Below are positions 33,701 to 41,204 of a stretch of DNA of 64,000 nt, one piece after another; positions within the stretch are counted from its first letter, which is position 1; the number at the start of each line of letters is the position of its first letter. The notes under the pieces are model-generated. The model had not been told where the DNA came from. It made no database searches and worked only from the letters and a program-made list of their open reading frames with translations. This DNA is from Membranipora membranacea (lineage: Eukaryota; Bryozoa; Gymnolaemata; Cheilostomatida; Membraniporidae): assembly GCA_914767715.1 (NCBI GenBank), contig OU612072.1:21082001-21146000 (forward strand), written 5' to 3'. The position numbers and the translations under genes were made by a program.

Positions 33701-36513
33701 TTTCCCATTGCAGTGTCAGTATAATACATGTTCTCACTAATCAGACTTAATTATTAACAATATTAAACGTTGTCCATCACCCTAGGATAAAATATCAGTT
33801 TGATCTAAATGCTTGAGTATGTGAAATTAATATCAAAGTATATAATTGTGCCCTTATATTTGCAAATAATGAATGATGAAATCTATTTTAGAGAACCAAG
33901 ATATCCAGCCAATATCTGCCACAACATTGTCAGACGGAGATATGCCTTCAACATCAGATGGACAGTACAAAAAGCGAACACAAGACACGACACCAGGTCC
34001 TGCTCAAAAGAAAAGGAAAACCACAGGTACCTGTCATGCCTCCTCACTATTATAACTGTCAATCAAAATTAAAAGATCTGATGTATTCATGTTAGCCCAT
34101 TGCTGAAAAGAAAATCAACACTTGTAGGGGGTCTGAAGTCATTCAAAGAAATCTGTAACATACTTAACATTAAATGGTTTAATGAAGATGCCGGATACAC
34201 AATTGCAACTAATTTTGGCCATCATTGAAAAAATTTGGTGTGCCTTTTTAGTGTGCCCTGCACTGGCCGATTCACTTGTCGCAGGTAACTGTAATGATGC
34301 TATTTTAAAGTTATTAAGTTGAAATTGCTCCGTAGTGCCTCAAGGAGACACAATTGTAAAAGCTCTTCATTGTAGTAACTAAGTCGAATCAAAATCTGAT
34401 GCATTCATATGCAGACAAGTTCATCACATACAAAAACATCACATACAAAACGAACACAATCTATATATTATATAATATATAATATACAGTGTAAGCCGGT
34501 TAATTCGAATCCTGATAATTCGAAATTCCTATTCATTCAGACAACTGAGTGTGGTCCCAGCTCAGCCAATGATTTTTAGACTCGTTTAATTCAAAAATGT
34601 AACTGTAATTCGAAATTGTCTTCCCCTACCCAGGAAGAAAATAACTCCATAAATTCAGAGGGTTTATGATTCGGAGGTGTCTTTACTAACCAAGGAAGAT
34701 TGTAACTCCGGAAGTGATCAATATCTGGACTTAACATTTTTAAACAAAGCTGCCAACTCCGCATATCCAATTCCGTGGTTACTACAGTTCACTAGTCATC
34801 AGTGTTTTATTTCCATTTTCACTTGCATTGCACAATACAAAAAATAAAAAGTTGATGCTTGTCAAACCCCTGAAATACGCCCCACATTCGTTGAATTTAA
34901 ACAACTCTTAATTAGAACTGATTTCTTGGGTCCCATGGAGATGAATTAAGTGACTTACATGTAATATGTATTAGATTATGATTATAGCTGGAGCCTGGCT
35001 TAAATTGCTTGTTGATAATCACTTTTTTCACTCATGGTAGATCAACATTCACACAAGGCTGATAGTACCAGAAGAGACCAAACCAAGTATACAGAGGACT
35101 TTCCAGACGACAGTCATCTGTGTATGGATGATCTAATTATCTTCAAGCCTAGCTTTCCTGGTAATAATTTAGCTACAATAGTAAAGACATAATGTTATCA
35201 AAAGTACTCTCCCATTTATATGCACACTTAATTTTGATATTAAAGCTGATATATCATTAATACTATCAACAATGGGATGCAGACACACAGTGTGTCTCTA
35301 TTCTCGCATACAAAGTCGCATATGCTGGCAGAAAGACTGTAATTGTAGCCGTGCAGACTCCATTACAATTTTTTGCATACAATCAAACATATATCAACCA
35401 AAGGAAATGCAAATCAAATTCTGCACTGCAAATCTGGTTTCCCTGAAAATGATGCAAAAAATGCTTAGAACTGTGAGTGTTTCAGAATTTTCTGAGTTGT
35501 GATGGCCTTGACATCAAAGGTTATAATATTATGACATTTTGATATTGAACTGGTGAGTGGCATTACCTGATTCATAGAGCGTTGACTGTTAAAAACCACA
35601 ATACAAAAACATCCATTAACATATTTTCATTGCTATTCATCATTTTTATAGATTATGTTGCAAACAGGGATGAAACAGGGTCAGTCTTTATTAAAGCTCT
35701 TGTTACAACATTCTACAAGCAGGCGGGAAATAAGCATGTAGAACAACTGAGTAAACTGGTAAGTTTTCTCTCTATGTTATTTTAATGTTGGATATGATTC
35801 TTAAGGCGGCACCCGCCGAACTCGGCGCTTAGACTGCAGCGGGATTCAAAGCCTAGTGTTTGACAGGTCAGGTCCTCTAACCAGCTTACAAACATTCTAT
35901 TACAACATGCTTTGTCAGTTGTTCAACATTAATGCTCACAATAATTTATCTGACAAATTAGTGATGATATTTGAAAATAGTGGGCTCCGCATCAAAAAAT
36001 TAAGGAAAACTAAAAAATGTGACTACTGATATGTAGCTTTTGAGAAAGAAAACGACACATCAGGTCCATGTCAGGTGAAAATACCACCGATAAACTGTTA
36101 TACAGGTTATACACCAAATGATGCTTGCTATGAAACACACCGATGTAGAGGTGAAGTTTTATTTTGATGTTATGTCCAAATTGTAGATTGATGGAACTGT
36201 TTTCTGACATTGACTCAAATACGTGAATGCCTGATTGGCATATTTTGTTCAGCCTCCACAAGTTTTATGATCGAAAACCTGATTTAAATATGTTGTAATA
36301 TTCTAGATTCAGTCGATTGTGAGGGAGACTCCACCATTCAAAGATGAGGATAAAGGGGATCGGCAGATTCCTGTAACAACCTGCACTTTCACTAACGACA
36401 GGAAGCTCTTCCTATCACCAGGAGTTAATATGAGAACAGAACATCCTAAAGAACTCACTGAACCAGTACTACCTCCAGGTCTAAATACACCAAAACAGGA
36501 TTCTCCGAACTGA
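12756..36513 (+). CDS. LRR-Roc-COR-caspase fusion protein (spliced gene model)
   Basis: Hand-built exons: 12756-12798, 13526-13781, 14032-14163, 18419-18565, 19410-19556, 20399-20545, 29560-29655, 29815-31724, 32010-32167, 32405-32569, 32789-33026, 33436-33495, 33892-34026, 35041-35160, 35652-35758, 36307-36513. Every junction is GT-AG, every phase matches, and the sum is 4068 nt (about 1355 residues). Domains: N-terminus (1-100), LRRs (100-390), Roc GTPase (about 415-560), COR (about 640-860), helical linker (960-1012), caspase p20 (1013-1146), long linker (1146-1240), p10 (1240-1310). Roco proteins are GTP-controlled scaffolds, and caspases are Cys proteases that cut after Asp. The fusion suggests a cytosolic sensor that activates its own protease on ligand or nucleotide change; that is inference. 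The frame in the first exon stays open upstream of the ATG to the acceptor, so further 5' coding exons are possible. No transcript was available. Confidence 0.85.
13526..13781 (+). CDS. Second exon: N-terminal domain leading into LRRs
   Basis: Acceptor ATTATTTCAG; the donor is read as GTTGGT after 13781, because this gives the phase-2 end needed by the next exon. It codes 85 residues (YDVAWEEQGNSNWDD to SSLKSLR), acidic at first, then with an LRR-like end (SVKYLMLREIPESSLKSLR). I do not recognise a named domain in the first 60 residues. The donor is weaker than the others in the gene, so the exact 3' edge is less certain than the exon itself. Confidence 0.75.
14032..14163 (+). CDS. LRR exon 1 (132 nt, symmetric phase 2)
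   Basis: Starts after TATGTTTTAG and ends at GTAAAT. It codes LSEMRSLKHLWV, then a linker, then LTDLVSLRACMLTKVPD, matching the layout of the later 147-nt exons (SLKxLxL ... LTNLEILNL..C.L.KIPD). It is shorter and more diverged than the array exons, so it is probably the older unit of the LRR section. Both edges are phase 2. Confidence 0.8.
14354..15669. mobile_element. Long palindromic element, copy 1 (in intron 3)
   Basis: Left edge GGTAATGTCAAAGATCGAT; right edge is its inverted partner (ATCAGTCTTTGAAATTACC). The two arms of about 640 nt are inverted copies of each other throughout, for example GAGGCAGAAAACGCTGTTTT at left and its complement near 15530. The centre is near 15010-15040. A second copy lies at 38090-39470. 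It has no open frame, so it is a non-autonomous foldback-type DNA element. Confidence 0.85.
15670..16896. other. Intron sequence without recognised content
   Basis: AT-rich. One 62-codon open frame at 15851 has no features of a protein domain and is judged random. Confidence 0.5.
17290..17377 (+). pseudogene. Truncated LRR exon, array unit 1
   Basis: Good acceptor (TTTGTCTGCAG), then VAMMISLKQLHLHDNYLSRD and on to a TGA at 17375. The second half of the exon and its donor are missing; the sequence passes straight into the tail of the next unit's intron. Only 155 bp separate this acceptor from the next one. If spliced in, it would end the protein. Confidence 0.8.
17445..17591 (+). pseudogene. 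LRR exon with nonsense codon, array unit 2
   Basis: Full length (147 nt) with intact acceptor and donor (GTAATG), coding IAKIKSLKELDLYDNKLSRD and on through LTNLEILYLG. A TAA then stands where the other units have a Gly/Asp/Thr-Gly-type codon. Inclusion would truncate the protein before the GTPase. Because it is symmetric, skipping it keeps the frame. Confidence 0.8.
18419..18565 (+). CDS. LRR exon, array unit 3, intact
   Basis: 147 nt, phase 2 at both ends, acceptor TTTTTCTGCAG and donor GTAATG. It codes two LRR units of about 24 residues: IAKMTSLKDLNLDVNNLSRD, then ..LTNLEILNLGDCQLVKISD. The junction codon is AG|C (Ser). LRRs usually form a curved binding surface; here they would be the ligand- or partner-binding part of the sensor. 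Confidence 0.9.
19410..19556 (+). CDS. LRR exon, array unit 4, intact
   Basis: 147 nt, phase 2-2, acceptor TTTTGTCTACAG, donor GTAATG. Codes IAKMNSLKKLDLCNNNLSRD, then ..LTNLEILNLTGCHLTKIPD. It differs from unit 3 mainly at the variable, surface-facing LRR positions (KKLDLCNNN against KDLNLDVNN). Confidence 0.9.
20399..20545 (+). CDS. LRR exon, array unit 5, intact, mosaic
   Basis: 147 nt, phase 2-2. The first half (IAKMTSLKDLNLDVNN) matches unit 3 and the second half (LNLTGCYLTKIPD) matches unit 4. The upstream intron also follows unit 3 and the downstream intron unit 4. This is the footprint of unequal crossing-over or gene conversion with a junction in the exon. Confidence 0.9.
21079..21578 (+). 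mobile_element. LINE reverse transcriptase fragment inside the array
   Basis: About 500 bp coding MPQIWKTATIKPIPK, HFRPIALTSVVGKCLEQLV, FAYQPNKSTEDALISLLDTV and the palm Asp in LFIDFSSAFNTI. It is cut off before the YADD box and lacks a 3' tail. It replaces about 165 bp of the array unit (between ACATTACAG and AATAATGGATCAAACTTG). Loss of both LINE ends with loss of host sequence is not simple retrotransposition; a patch repair or conversion event is more likely. Confidence 0.85.
21719..21786 (+). pseudogene. Deleted LRR exon, array unit 6
   Basis: The acceptor (TTTGTCTGCAG) and the first codons (IAKITLL) remain. The rest of the exon and its donor are gone, and the sequence jumps into the downstream intron (TTCATCTTTATCCTAC). 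It cannot be spliced as an exon. Confidence 0.8.
21787..23760 (-). mobile_element. LINE, 5' half (endonuclease and start of RT), minus strand
   Basis: Minus strand, from 23760 downwards: a charged start, then an AP-type endonuclease (MLTETWLTSG; IHGDFNDLDV with the GDFN motif; SNDHC near the end), then a linker rich in Lys/Arg (KAGKPLLENPKTIKLRRLKE). RT fingers/palm A follow (QFAYTPGKGCTDALVRFI; the palm Asp in VLLIDNRKAFDNMD). It stops at 21787, before the catalytic box. Stops and frame changes are present. The RT class is of Jockey/CR1 type. Confidence 0.85.
23850..24190. repeat. Inverted repeat, left arm
   Basis: Inverted match to 26830-26714 and then 25735-25500, for example CTTCATTGATGTTTCTTCTG against CTTCATTGGTGTATGTTATG read on the other strand, and CATATTTAGAAATTAAAAGG in both. 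The right arm is interrupted by a LINE piece. Confidence 0.8.
24200..25120. repeat. Tandem repeat (unit about 130-300 bp) between inverted arms
   Basis: The words GTACCCAGTTGTAGCAATCA, TCAGCGRCAGCGCGGCAGCAT and GTGAAATGTTAA recur in the same order near 23965, 24225, 24355, 24630, 24750 and 25020. One unit is broken by the small palindromic MITE at 24508. No open frame of note. Confidence 0.7.
24508..24630. mobile_element. Palindromic MITE, unexpanded copy
   Basis: About 60-bp arms: CAAGTTTTATCCAATTGCCTG at left, and GCAGGCAAATGGACCAAACTTG at the right as its inverted partner. They close on the 20-base perfect palindrome GGTCACGCCATGGCGTGACC at the centre. The core word GGCGTGACC is the same word that is repeated in the 12-bp arrays at 1257 and 9750. 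Confidence 0.8.
25500..25735. repeat. Inverted repeat, right arm (first part)
   Basis: Inverted match to 23965-24190. It ends at ACAACTGGGTA, where the LINE fragment starts; the arm resumes at 26714. Confidence 0.8.
25736..26713 (+). mobile_element. LINE, 3' half (RT palm to tail), plus strand, inserted in the inverted repeat
   Basis: Codes GAPQGTKHGPILWLIYVNDL, the catalytic KYADDTTFYKP, then SAKLLGVTVDSQLSFSDHID and PVLSYACPVWFQF. A frame change near 26440 leads to a basic tail (KYRPSKCRTVKRQNSFFEFY). It ends AAATAAACAAACATCAAAA. It starts just before the GxPQG box, so it is 5' truncated. It splits the right arm of the inverted repeat exactly, which makes it younger than that structure. 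Confidence 0.9.
26714..27600. other. Right arm remainder, then intron sequence
   Basis: 26714-26830 is the rest of the inverted-repeat arm. The remainder is AT-rich intron without recognised genes; an 81-codon frame at 27357 looks random. Confidence 0.5.
27608..27725 (-). mobile_element. tRNA-derived SINE 1
   Basis: On the minus strand: head AGCTTCAGCGGCC, a box-A-like GTGGCTGAGCGGTTGA, a box-B-like AGAGTTCAAATTCT, then a short body and an AT-rich tail (TTTTTATTTTTATA). The spacing and boxes are those of a tRNA gene, but the arms do not pair well and there is an attached body. Confidence 0.8.
27788..27920 (-). mobile_element. tRNA-derived SINE 2
   Basis: Minus strand: the same head (AGCTTCAGCGG), box A GTGGCCGAGTGGCTAGC, box B CCAGGTTCAAATCCCTG, a body with AAGAAGCAAGGAGGTGGATG, and a tail ending TTTTTTATATATTACT. 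It is related to SINE 1 but its promoter boxes are better preserved. The tRNA part looks like a Ser/Leu-type (class II) tRNA. Confidence 0.85.
27921..29559. other. Intron sequence
   Basis: No recognised gene. Two adjacent minus-strand frames (28380 to 27965) are open for about 60-70 codons each and look weakly protein-like, but I can match them to nothing. Confidence 0.4.
29560..29655 (+). CDS. Small LRR exon before the GTPase exon
   Basis: Acceptor AATCCCATTCAG, donor GTAAAT, 96 nt, phase 2 at both ends. It codes LLVYFNIDDLPSGTLIHIYA and then VECSNILAPSC. The pattern (LP.GTL..IY...CSNILAPS) leads smoothly into IRTMGRLKQLAL of the next exon, as KIPDS leads into IAKMTSLK in the array. Length and phase fit, but without a homologue or transcript this exon is less sure than its neighbours. 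Confidence 0.55.
29815..31724 (+). CDS. Large exon: last LRRs, Roc GTPase and COR domain
   Basis: 1910 nt. The acceptor TTATTCAG gives IRTMGRLKQLALRDNN, then IKQLPEWIGELVSLTYLNL, classic LRR sequence. Roc follows: P-loop GRKEAGKSS, the switch DFGGDEIYHHGYH, and G4 as LTHRD (the THxD form usual in Roco proteins instead of NKxD). COR follows: RTVFDFMKRSGQILWYPD to CYLMPYFMPEH. After it comes a region ending with the CPHCC motif seen after COR in MFHAS1-like and other invertebrate Roco proteins. The donor is read as GTAGGT after 31724, because phase 1 is needed by the next exon. Known Roco domains bind GTP and dimerise through COR; here that would set the position of the attached caspase. Confidence 0.9.
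32010..32167 (+). CDS. Helical linker exon between COR and caspase
   Basis: Acceptor TTTTTGATTTAG, donor GTAGTA, in phase 1 and out phase 0. It codes FLKEYNDLKDYILRKGLNVK, AELKRLVEEQEGIIDMVPEY and a short end TPYTEK: charged and helical, and probably a hinge or pro-segment. I do not recognise a death-fold (CARD/DED) in it, although initiator caspases usually have one here. Confidence 0.8.
32405..33026 (+). CDS. Caspase p20: two exons with catalytic His and Cys
   Basis: Exons 32405-32569 and 32789-33026. Starts VYRMTATRGRALILNYS, the usual caspase opening (YxM...RGxALIxN). ERKGSQYDYQNL carries the Arg that in caspase-3 (SRSGTDVDAANL) holds the substrate Asp. The catalytic His is in LVLMGHGGYG and the catalytic Cys in IILQACSG (about residues 1102 and 1144). 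The usual QACRG has Ser in place of Arg here. Both catalytic residues are present, so proteolysis is plausible. Confidence 0.9.
33436..34026 (+). CDS. Caspase inter-subunit linker: two exons, basic and Asp-bearing
   Basis: Exons 33436-33495 and 33892-34026, phases 1-1 and 1-1. It codes EKMKLERVPTRSTGTDTLA, then ENQDIQPISATTLSDGDMPS and a basic part with KKRTQDTTPGPAQKKRK. Candidate self-cleavage Asp sites include LSDG and TSDG. The two basic clusters 11-12 residues apart look like a bipartite nuclear localisation signal. With the next exon's first half, the linker is about 95 residues, much longer than in typical caspases. Confidence 0.8.
34487..34961. mobile_element. Tc1/mariner- or pogo-like MITE in a caspase intron
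   Basis: Left end CAGTGTAAGCCGGTTAATTCG; right end GAATTAAGTGACTTACATG is its imperfect inverted partner; TA dinucleotides flank both ends. The interior repeats AATTCGAAAT-type words seen in pogo/Tigger-like ends. 475 bp, no coding sequence. Confidence 0.55.
35041..35758 (+). CDS. Caspase linker end and p10 start: two exons
   Basis: Exons 35041-35160 and 35652-35758. The first ends ..DDSHLCMDDLIIFKPSFPG, the strand that precedes p10's active-site loop. The second gives DYVANRDETGSVFIKALVTT and FYKQAGNKHVEQLSKL, matching the p10 pattern (YxxxR...GSxFI.AL...). The substrate-binding Arg is there, but the loop between it and GS is one residue shorter than in caspase-1 or -3. The PDD and MDD stretches are possible cleavage points to free p10. 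Confidence 0.88.
36307..36513 (+). CDS. Last exon: caspase p10 end and C-terminus
   Basis: Acceptor TAATATTCTAG, phase 0, TGA at 36511-36513. It codes IQSIVRETPPFKDEDKGDRQ, then IPVTTCTFTNDRKLFLSPG, which fits the end of caspase p10 (QIPxxxSTLxKxLYF). A 30-residue Pro/Thr tail with no known motif follows. No canonical AATAAA was found close downstream. Confidence 0.88.
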   Translation: MQSIVRETPPFKDEDKGDRQIPVTTCTFTNDRKLFLSPGVNMRTEHPKELTEPVLPPGLNTPKQDSPN

Positions 36514-38085
36514 ACAACCAAATAACAAAACGCTACCATAACATCCATATAATATTATCTGTCAAAAGGGCAGAACGAAGACAGATACTCCTTCTCGGAA
36601 GCAGGTTTGACTGACATGCTTGTACATGATGCCTCTCCTTTCATGAAAAACTGCAAGACTTGCAATATACTTGGCGTTTTAGATATTCCTCTATTAATTG
36701 TAACATCAGGATTTTCTTTCTTATACAAGAACTATCGTCAACCTGTTTCGTTACCTGTATGTACAAATAAGAGCAGCTGACTAAATCCTCCAAAATATGG
36801 CATATTTGTAAGCTAACTATCCATAGAGGTATACATTATACTTAAGGACACCTAATATTTTCATGTGATCTGTAATTTTGTGATTGATATAAATTATTAC
36901 TAAGTATCATCATTTTATATCATATTTATCTATTCTTTATTGTTTTGCCTCCATCCTGCACATGATTGGGACAGTGGATGCAGACTGCTCTGCACCTGGA
37001 GCTGATAGTGATGTGTACTATTTACTATTGTTAATTTTGATGAGACATTATCTCTCACAGCTATCACACAGTGTCAGTCAGGGCCATAGAGTTGGTAGCT
37101 GTAAAACAGTATCAGATGATCATTCAGAAATATCGCAGCACCCATAATGATGCACAATGTTTTAGATTGAATTGAACTAGTGCGGAAAATTTTGAAACTT
37201 GCTAAAAACTATTCTTAACTGCTCTATTAAGAAGAATAAGAACCCTGGTATAAGTTACTGTTAACAAAATTGCTCAAAGCTAGATTGAAGTGGCCACTCA
37301 ATAAGCTTCAGATTTCCATATACTTATACTATATATTGCATCTCGTGACTTTGGGTTTATGCAAAAAGGATCTGTGTTCTATCATCTTTTCAAAACAGGA
37401 GGGATTAGTCAGTAGGCTAGCTAATGGTATTGGAGGTGAGTAGACATCCGCTAGTTTTGTTGATAGTGCATCACTCGTGACTGTCATTGGTTTTATGGAT
37501 GCTGTTATACTCTCATCGCTACATTCTAGGATACGATTGAATATGGACTACAATTAACAGCAAGATGAACTTGTCACTGACACTATTACCTGGATTATGC
37601 TTGGCCTATATACCTTGGAGTTGTAATGCCGTGCTTATTCAACAGATTCTTTCTGCTTACAAAACAATTTCACATTTGAGGGATCTTCCAAATTATACTG
37701 CTCATCAATTTTGCATTAACATCTTTGTGACCTCATATTTTCCTATCATTTTCTTGGGTTTATGTAATACTCAACTAATGAGTAGGCCCCATCGGTTAGT
37801 GTACAAGATACATAATGCAGATGAGTTATATGGTCAGGGTTCTTCTCCACCAATACTCCCAGGTGGGCCTGATTATGCTTAATTCTCAAAATACTGCTAT
37901 TCCCATTGAATTTTGTATACTTTAATGTTAACAGAAGGCTTAATCTTGTAGCCTGAATAATAGGGAAATTATAAGCAGAAAGTTGCTCTCAAAATCCGGA
38001 AGTGAAATAATTGTTATTATTTTTTTCAAACTAGAAATACCGTCACATAGTTCATTAATTCCACACCCTGATTCTGACAACCAGA
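36514..38085. other. Downstream flank of the caspase gene
   Basis: Holds the 3' untranslated region. A 37-nt exon-like segment (37398-37434, AG before and GTGAGT after) and a 105-codon frame at 37565 are seen, neither with any recognisable protein feature. Confidence 0.35.
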
Positions 38086-38089
38086 TTAA

Positions 38090-39470
38090 GGTAATGTCAA
38101 AGACCGATCCGAATATCAACATATCATATACCATTAGAAAGCTGCCGAGCTACTGAAAATGAATACCTGAACAAAAACTTGATTCGATGACGTTGTGTCA
38201 TTTTAGGGAGGAAATGAGGCAGAAAACACTCTTTTTGTCAATGCAGATTGAGCAGTCAAATTAATTGCAGGAAATTTCAAAACATGTTGAGTGTATACTT
38301 AGAGATTGCATTCATCGTAAAATTTGATTTTCTTTGATATATGACTAGTCTAAATTGACTTTTTACGTCACGCCATACAACGTATTTTTTTTGTGAAGCC
38401 GTGAAAATATGTGAAATTTCAATCATTAATTCACAACAGATCATAGGCTCGAAACAAAATTAGTTATGACTTTCTCTTAGAGTACTCTTCAAATGTCATA
38501 CACATTGACTTTCAAAAAATTAGCTTGCATATTGCAATGACAGTGGACTCTCGAACACGGCTAATATTTTCGCCACCTTTGCATAACGCCAAACTTGCTG
38601 TCCAAATAACCATTATTGTGGCCAAACAAAGTTTTTTTTGAAAGTTCTCACATACGAAGCCGCTTTCATTAACCATGGTGCACACAAGACATGCCAACAT
38701 AATTTTTCATTGCATCTTCATTTTTCTTGAATTTAACGCAAAAGAATGCCAAAAAACACCTCAAAAGTCCCTAAAAAGACCTCAAAAGTCCCTAAAAATA
38801 GCTGTTTTTTGGCATTCTTTTGCGTTAAATTCAAGAAAAATGAAGATGGAATGGAAAATTATGTTGACATTTCTTGTGCGCACCATGGTTAATGAAAGCG
38901 GCTTCGTATGTGAGAACTTTCAAAAAAACTTGGTTAGGTCACAATAATGGTTATTTGGACAGCATGTCTGGCGTTATGCAAAGGTGGCGAAAATATTAGC
39001 CGTATTCAAGAGTCTACTGTCATTGCAATATGCAAGCTAATTTTTTGAAAGTCAATGTGTGTGACATTTGAAGAGTACTCTAAGAGAAAATCATAATTAA
39101 TTTTGATTCGAGCCTATGATCTGTTGTGAAATAATGATTGAAATTTCACATATTTTCACGGCTTCACAAAAAAAGTATGTTGTATGGCGTGACGTAAAAA
39201 GTCAATTTAGACTAGTCATATATCAAAGAAAATCAAATTTACCGATGAACGCAATCTCTAAGTATACATTCCACCTGATTTGAAATTTCTTGCAATTAAT
39301 TTGACTGCTCAATCTGCATTGACAAAAAGAGTGTTTTCTGCCTCATTTCCTCCCTAAAATGACACAGCGTCATCGAATCAAGTTTTTGTTCAGCTATTAA
39401 TTTTCAGTAGCTCGGCAGCTTTCCAACGATATATGATATGTTGATATTCTGATCGGTCTTTGACATTACC
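38090..39470. mobile_element. Long palindromic element, copy 2
   Basis: 1381 bp between TTAA sequences on both sides (38086-38089 and 39471-39474), with ends GGTAATGTCAAAGACCGATC and its inverted partner. The arms of about 680 nt are inverted repeats of each other, better preserved than in copy 1. The centre (about 38780) carries a tandem CCTCAAAAGTCCCTAAAAAG. TTAA flanks suit a piggyBac-like or similar TTAA-targeting transposase supplied in trans; copy 1 has degraded flanks, so this is not proved. Confidence 0.85.
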
Positions 39471-39474
39471 TTAA

Positions 39475-40380
39475 GCCAACTAGTTGGCCATGAGATAAAA
39501 ATTCTGAAACATAGCATATTTTCATGTTAACTTTTTGTCCACTGGCGATAAAATCATAATTGTTTCAGTATTCGCACCTCTATGTTGCACTGGATCAAAT
39601 TTGACCATAACTTCCTCATTATGGAGTATATTCTCAGATTTTGGGACATTCTCATCACATCTTAGTGGAAACAGGAGTGCACAAATCATGAATTAGCTTG
39701 AACTGGCCCTATGACAAAGCTCAAATGGCTAAGATTATGGATCTGATAAATCACTCTGTATATTGTGTTAGACGAAAAAAACCCTAAATAGGACATGGAG
39801 TTTTGAAAGGCTGAAATATTTGTGTCTTGTTGATTATTTTTCTTATGACTTGATAGCTATAAGAGCAATCCGAAGCACATCTTGTGATAGGGGTTAATAG
39901 TATATAAATTCCTCCCCAAAAAAATATGGTATTGAGCACATTCTCAAAAGGATTCTTTTTATAATTATTAATATCAAAGTCTGATCATACCATCTGTCTC
40001 GTGATATCCAATGTAACAACAAATACTATCAAGGAAAATAGATACAAATGGGAATTGATTGAAACAAGTGTCCAAGCCTAAAAATCAACCGAATATACTG
40101 ACAAGTCACATGAAGGGTTTGGTAACGAGGCTGATAACAAAATAAAGACTGGTGCATCTCCGAATAATAAAATCAGTTTTTTGCTTGAAAACAGCATGAT
40201 ATAATCCTCAGTATAATTGAAGTACCAATCGTCGCAAATTTTCCTCTATATAGCTATTGTCACACGATGGCGACATCGATACTTTATCATCCCTCCCTGC
40301 TGTCTAAATGTCGCAAAAGCAAGTGGTGATTGATTTGTCAACAATAATCTACCTTTAAAATTGGAGAAGGGAAGCCTGTT
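39475..40380. other. Intergenic sequence
   Basis: AT-rich, nothing recognised. Confidence 0.5.
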
Positions 40381-40439
40381 CTCCTCATATACACCTGTAG
40401 CCTACCATAAAATACCATCAAACCAGCCAAAGGCCACCT

Positions 40440-40603
40440 CCAAAATGAAGGCAGTAAATAAGCCTATGAGCGTTGCTGTTGATCAAGTTTTTCATTGGAT
40501 TGCTGCAGATGTGCACCAAAATGGTCAGACAATACTAACAACCAGACCACTGACCATACACGGCATATTTTATTTCATTTTGCTGGCAGAATTCATGAGA
40601 AGT
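40440..40603 (+). pseudogene. Possible duplicated coding piece, copy A
   Basis: The frame KPMSVAVDQVFHWIAADVHQ, NGQTILTTRPLTIHGI is shared, with the same reading frame despite a 6-nt length difference, with copy B at 43860 (QPMSFAGLMNQFAADVHRNG). Frame-preserving change hints at past coding function. Family unknown. Confidence 0.35.
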
Positions 40604-41204
40604 TGACCTTCTCACAATAGCTGTAAAATAATAAATGCTTAAAATAATTTTAAGATAATCACTAATTTAGAATATTGTACCAAAAAAAGCACTTGATCAA
40701 TTTGAAGATCTGGGAGCGTTGCAAAGCTTAGTCTGTGTTTAAGAGGCTTCACAGAAGTCTTCACATTCCATTCTCTATTAAAGCAACTAAGACGCCATTT
40801 ATGCTAAAATCAGTCAATATGATTAATGTTACCAACAGCTAAATTCCTCCAACTAGTATCTCCTTTTGATATGGGACTCAATACCATTCGGCTGTATATA
40901 TACATAGGGCTAGTTCACATAGCTATAACATGGTTAGTCTAAGTGCTCAGACTATAACATGGTATACCTGTGAAATGGATGATCCTGACAGAGAATTTAT
41001 GTCAATGGGTCTATTAGGTTAATGGAAAGGGTTTTTGACGAATTAGCAAACCATAGATTTTGTCACTAATCCATATCACTGTAACTATTTTATGCTGGGA
41101 GAGTCTTTTGACAAAGCGGGCAATGTGACTGAATGTATCAGTTCAAGACATCTGATTTACTTTATATTATAGTGCTAACTTCTAAATATCCCTGTGAAAA
41201 AATC

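Noticed and set aside
35795-35885. tRNA-like sequence on the minus strand
   Set aside because: A GGTTAGAGGACC box-A-like and a CTTTGAATCCCG box-B-like word are present, but there is no cloverleaf; at best an old SINE trace.
37398-37434. Exon-like segment coding EGLVSRLANGIGG
   Set aside because: Splice-like edges exist, but it is too short and has no partner exon in phase; the caspase gene already has a stop at 36513.
37565-37882. 105-codon open frame
   Set aside because: No motif, no splice context, and AT-rich composition like its surroundings.
38512-38947. Two 60-90-codon frames on opposite strands
   Set aside because: They lie in the arms of the palindromic element and mirror each other.
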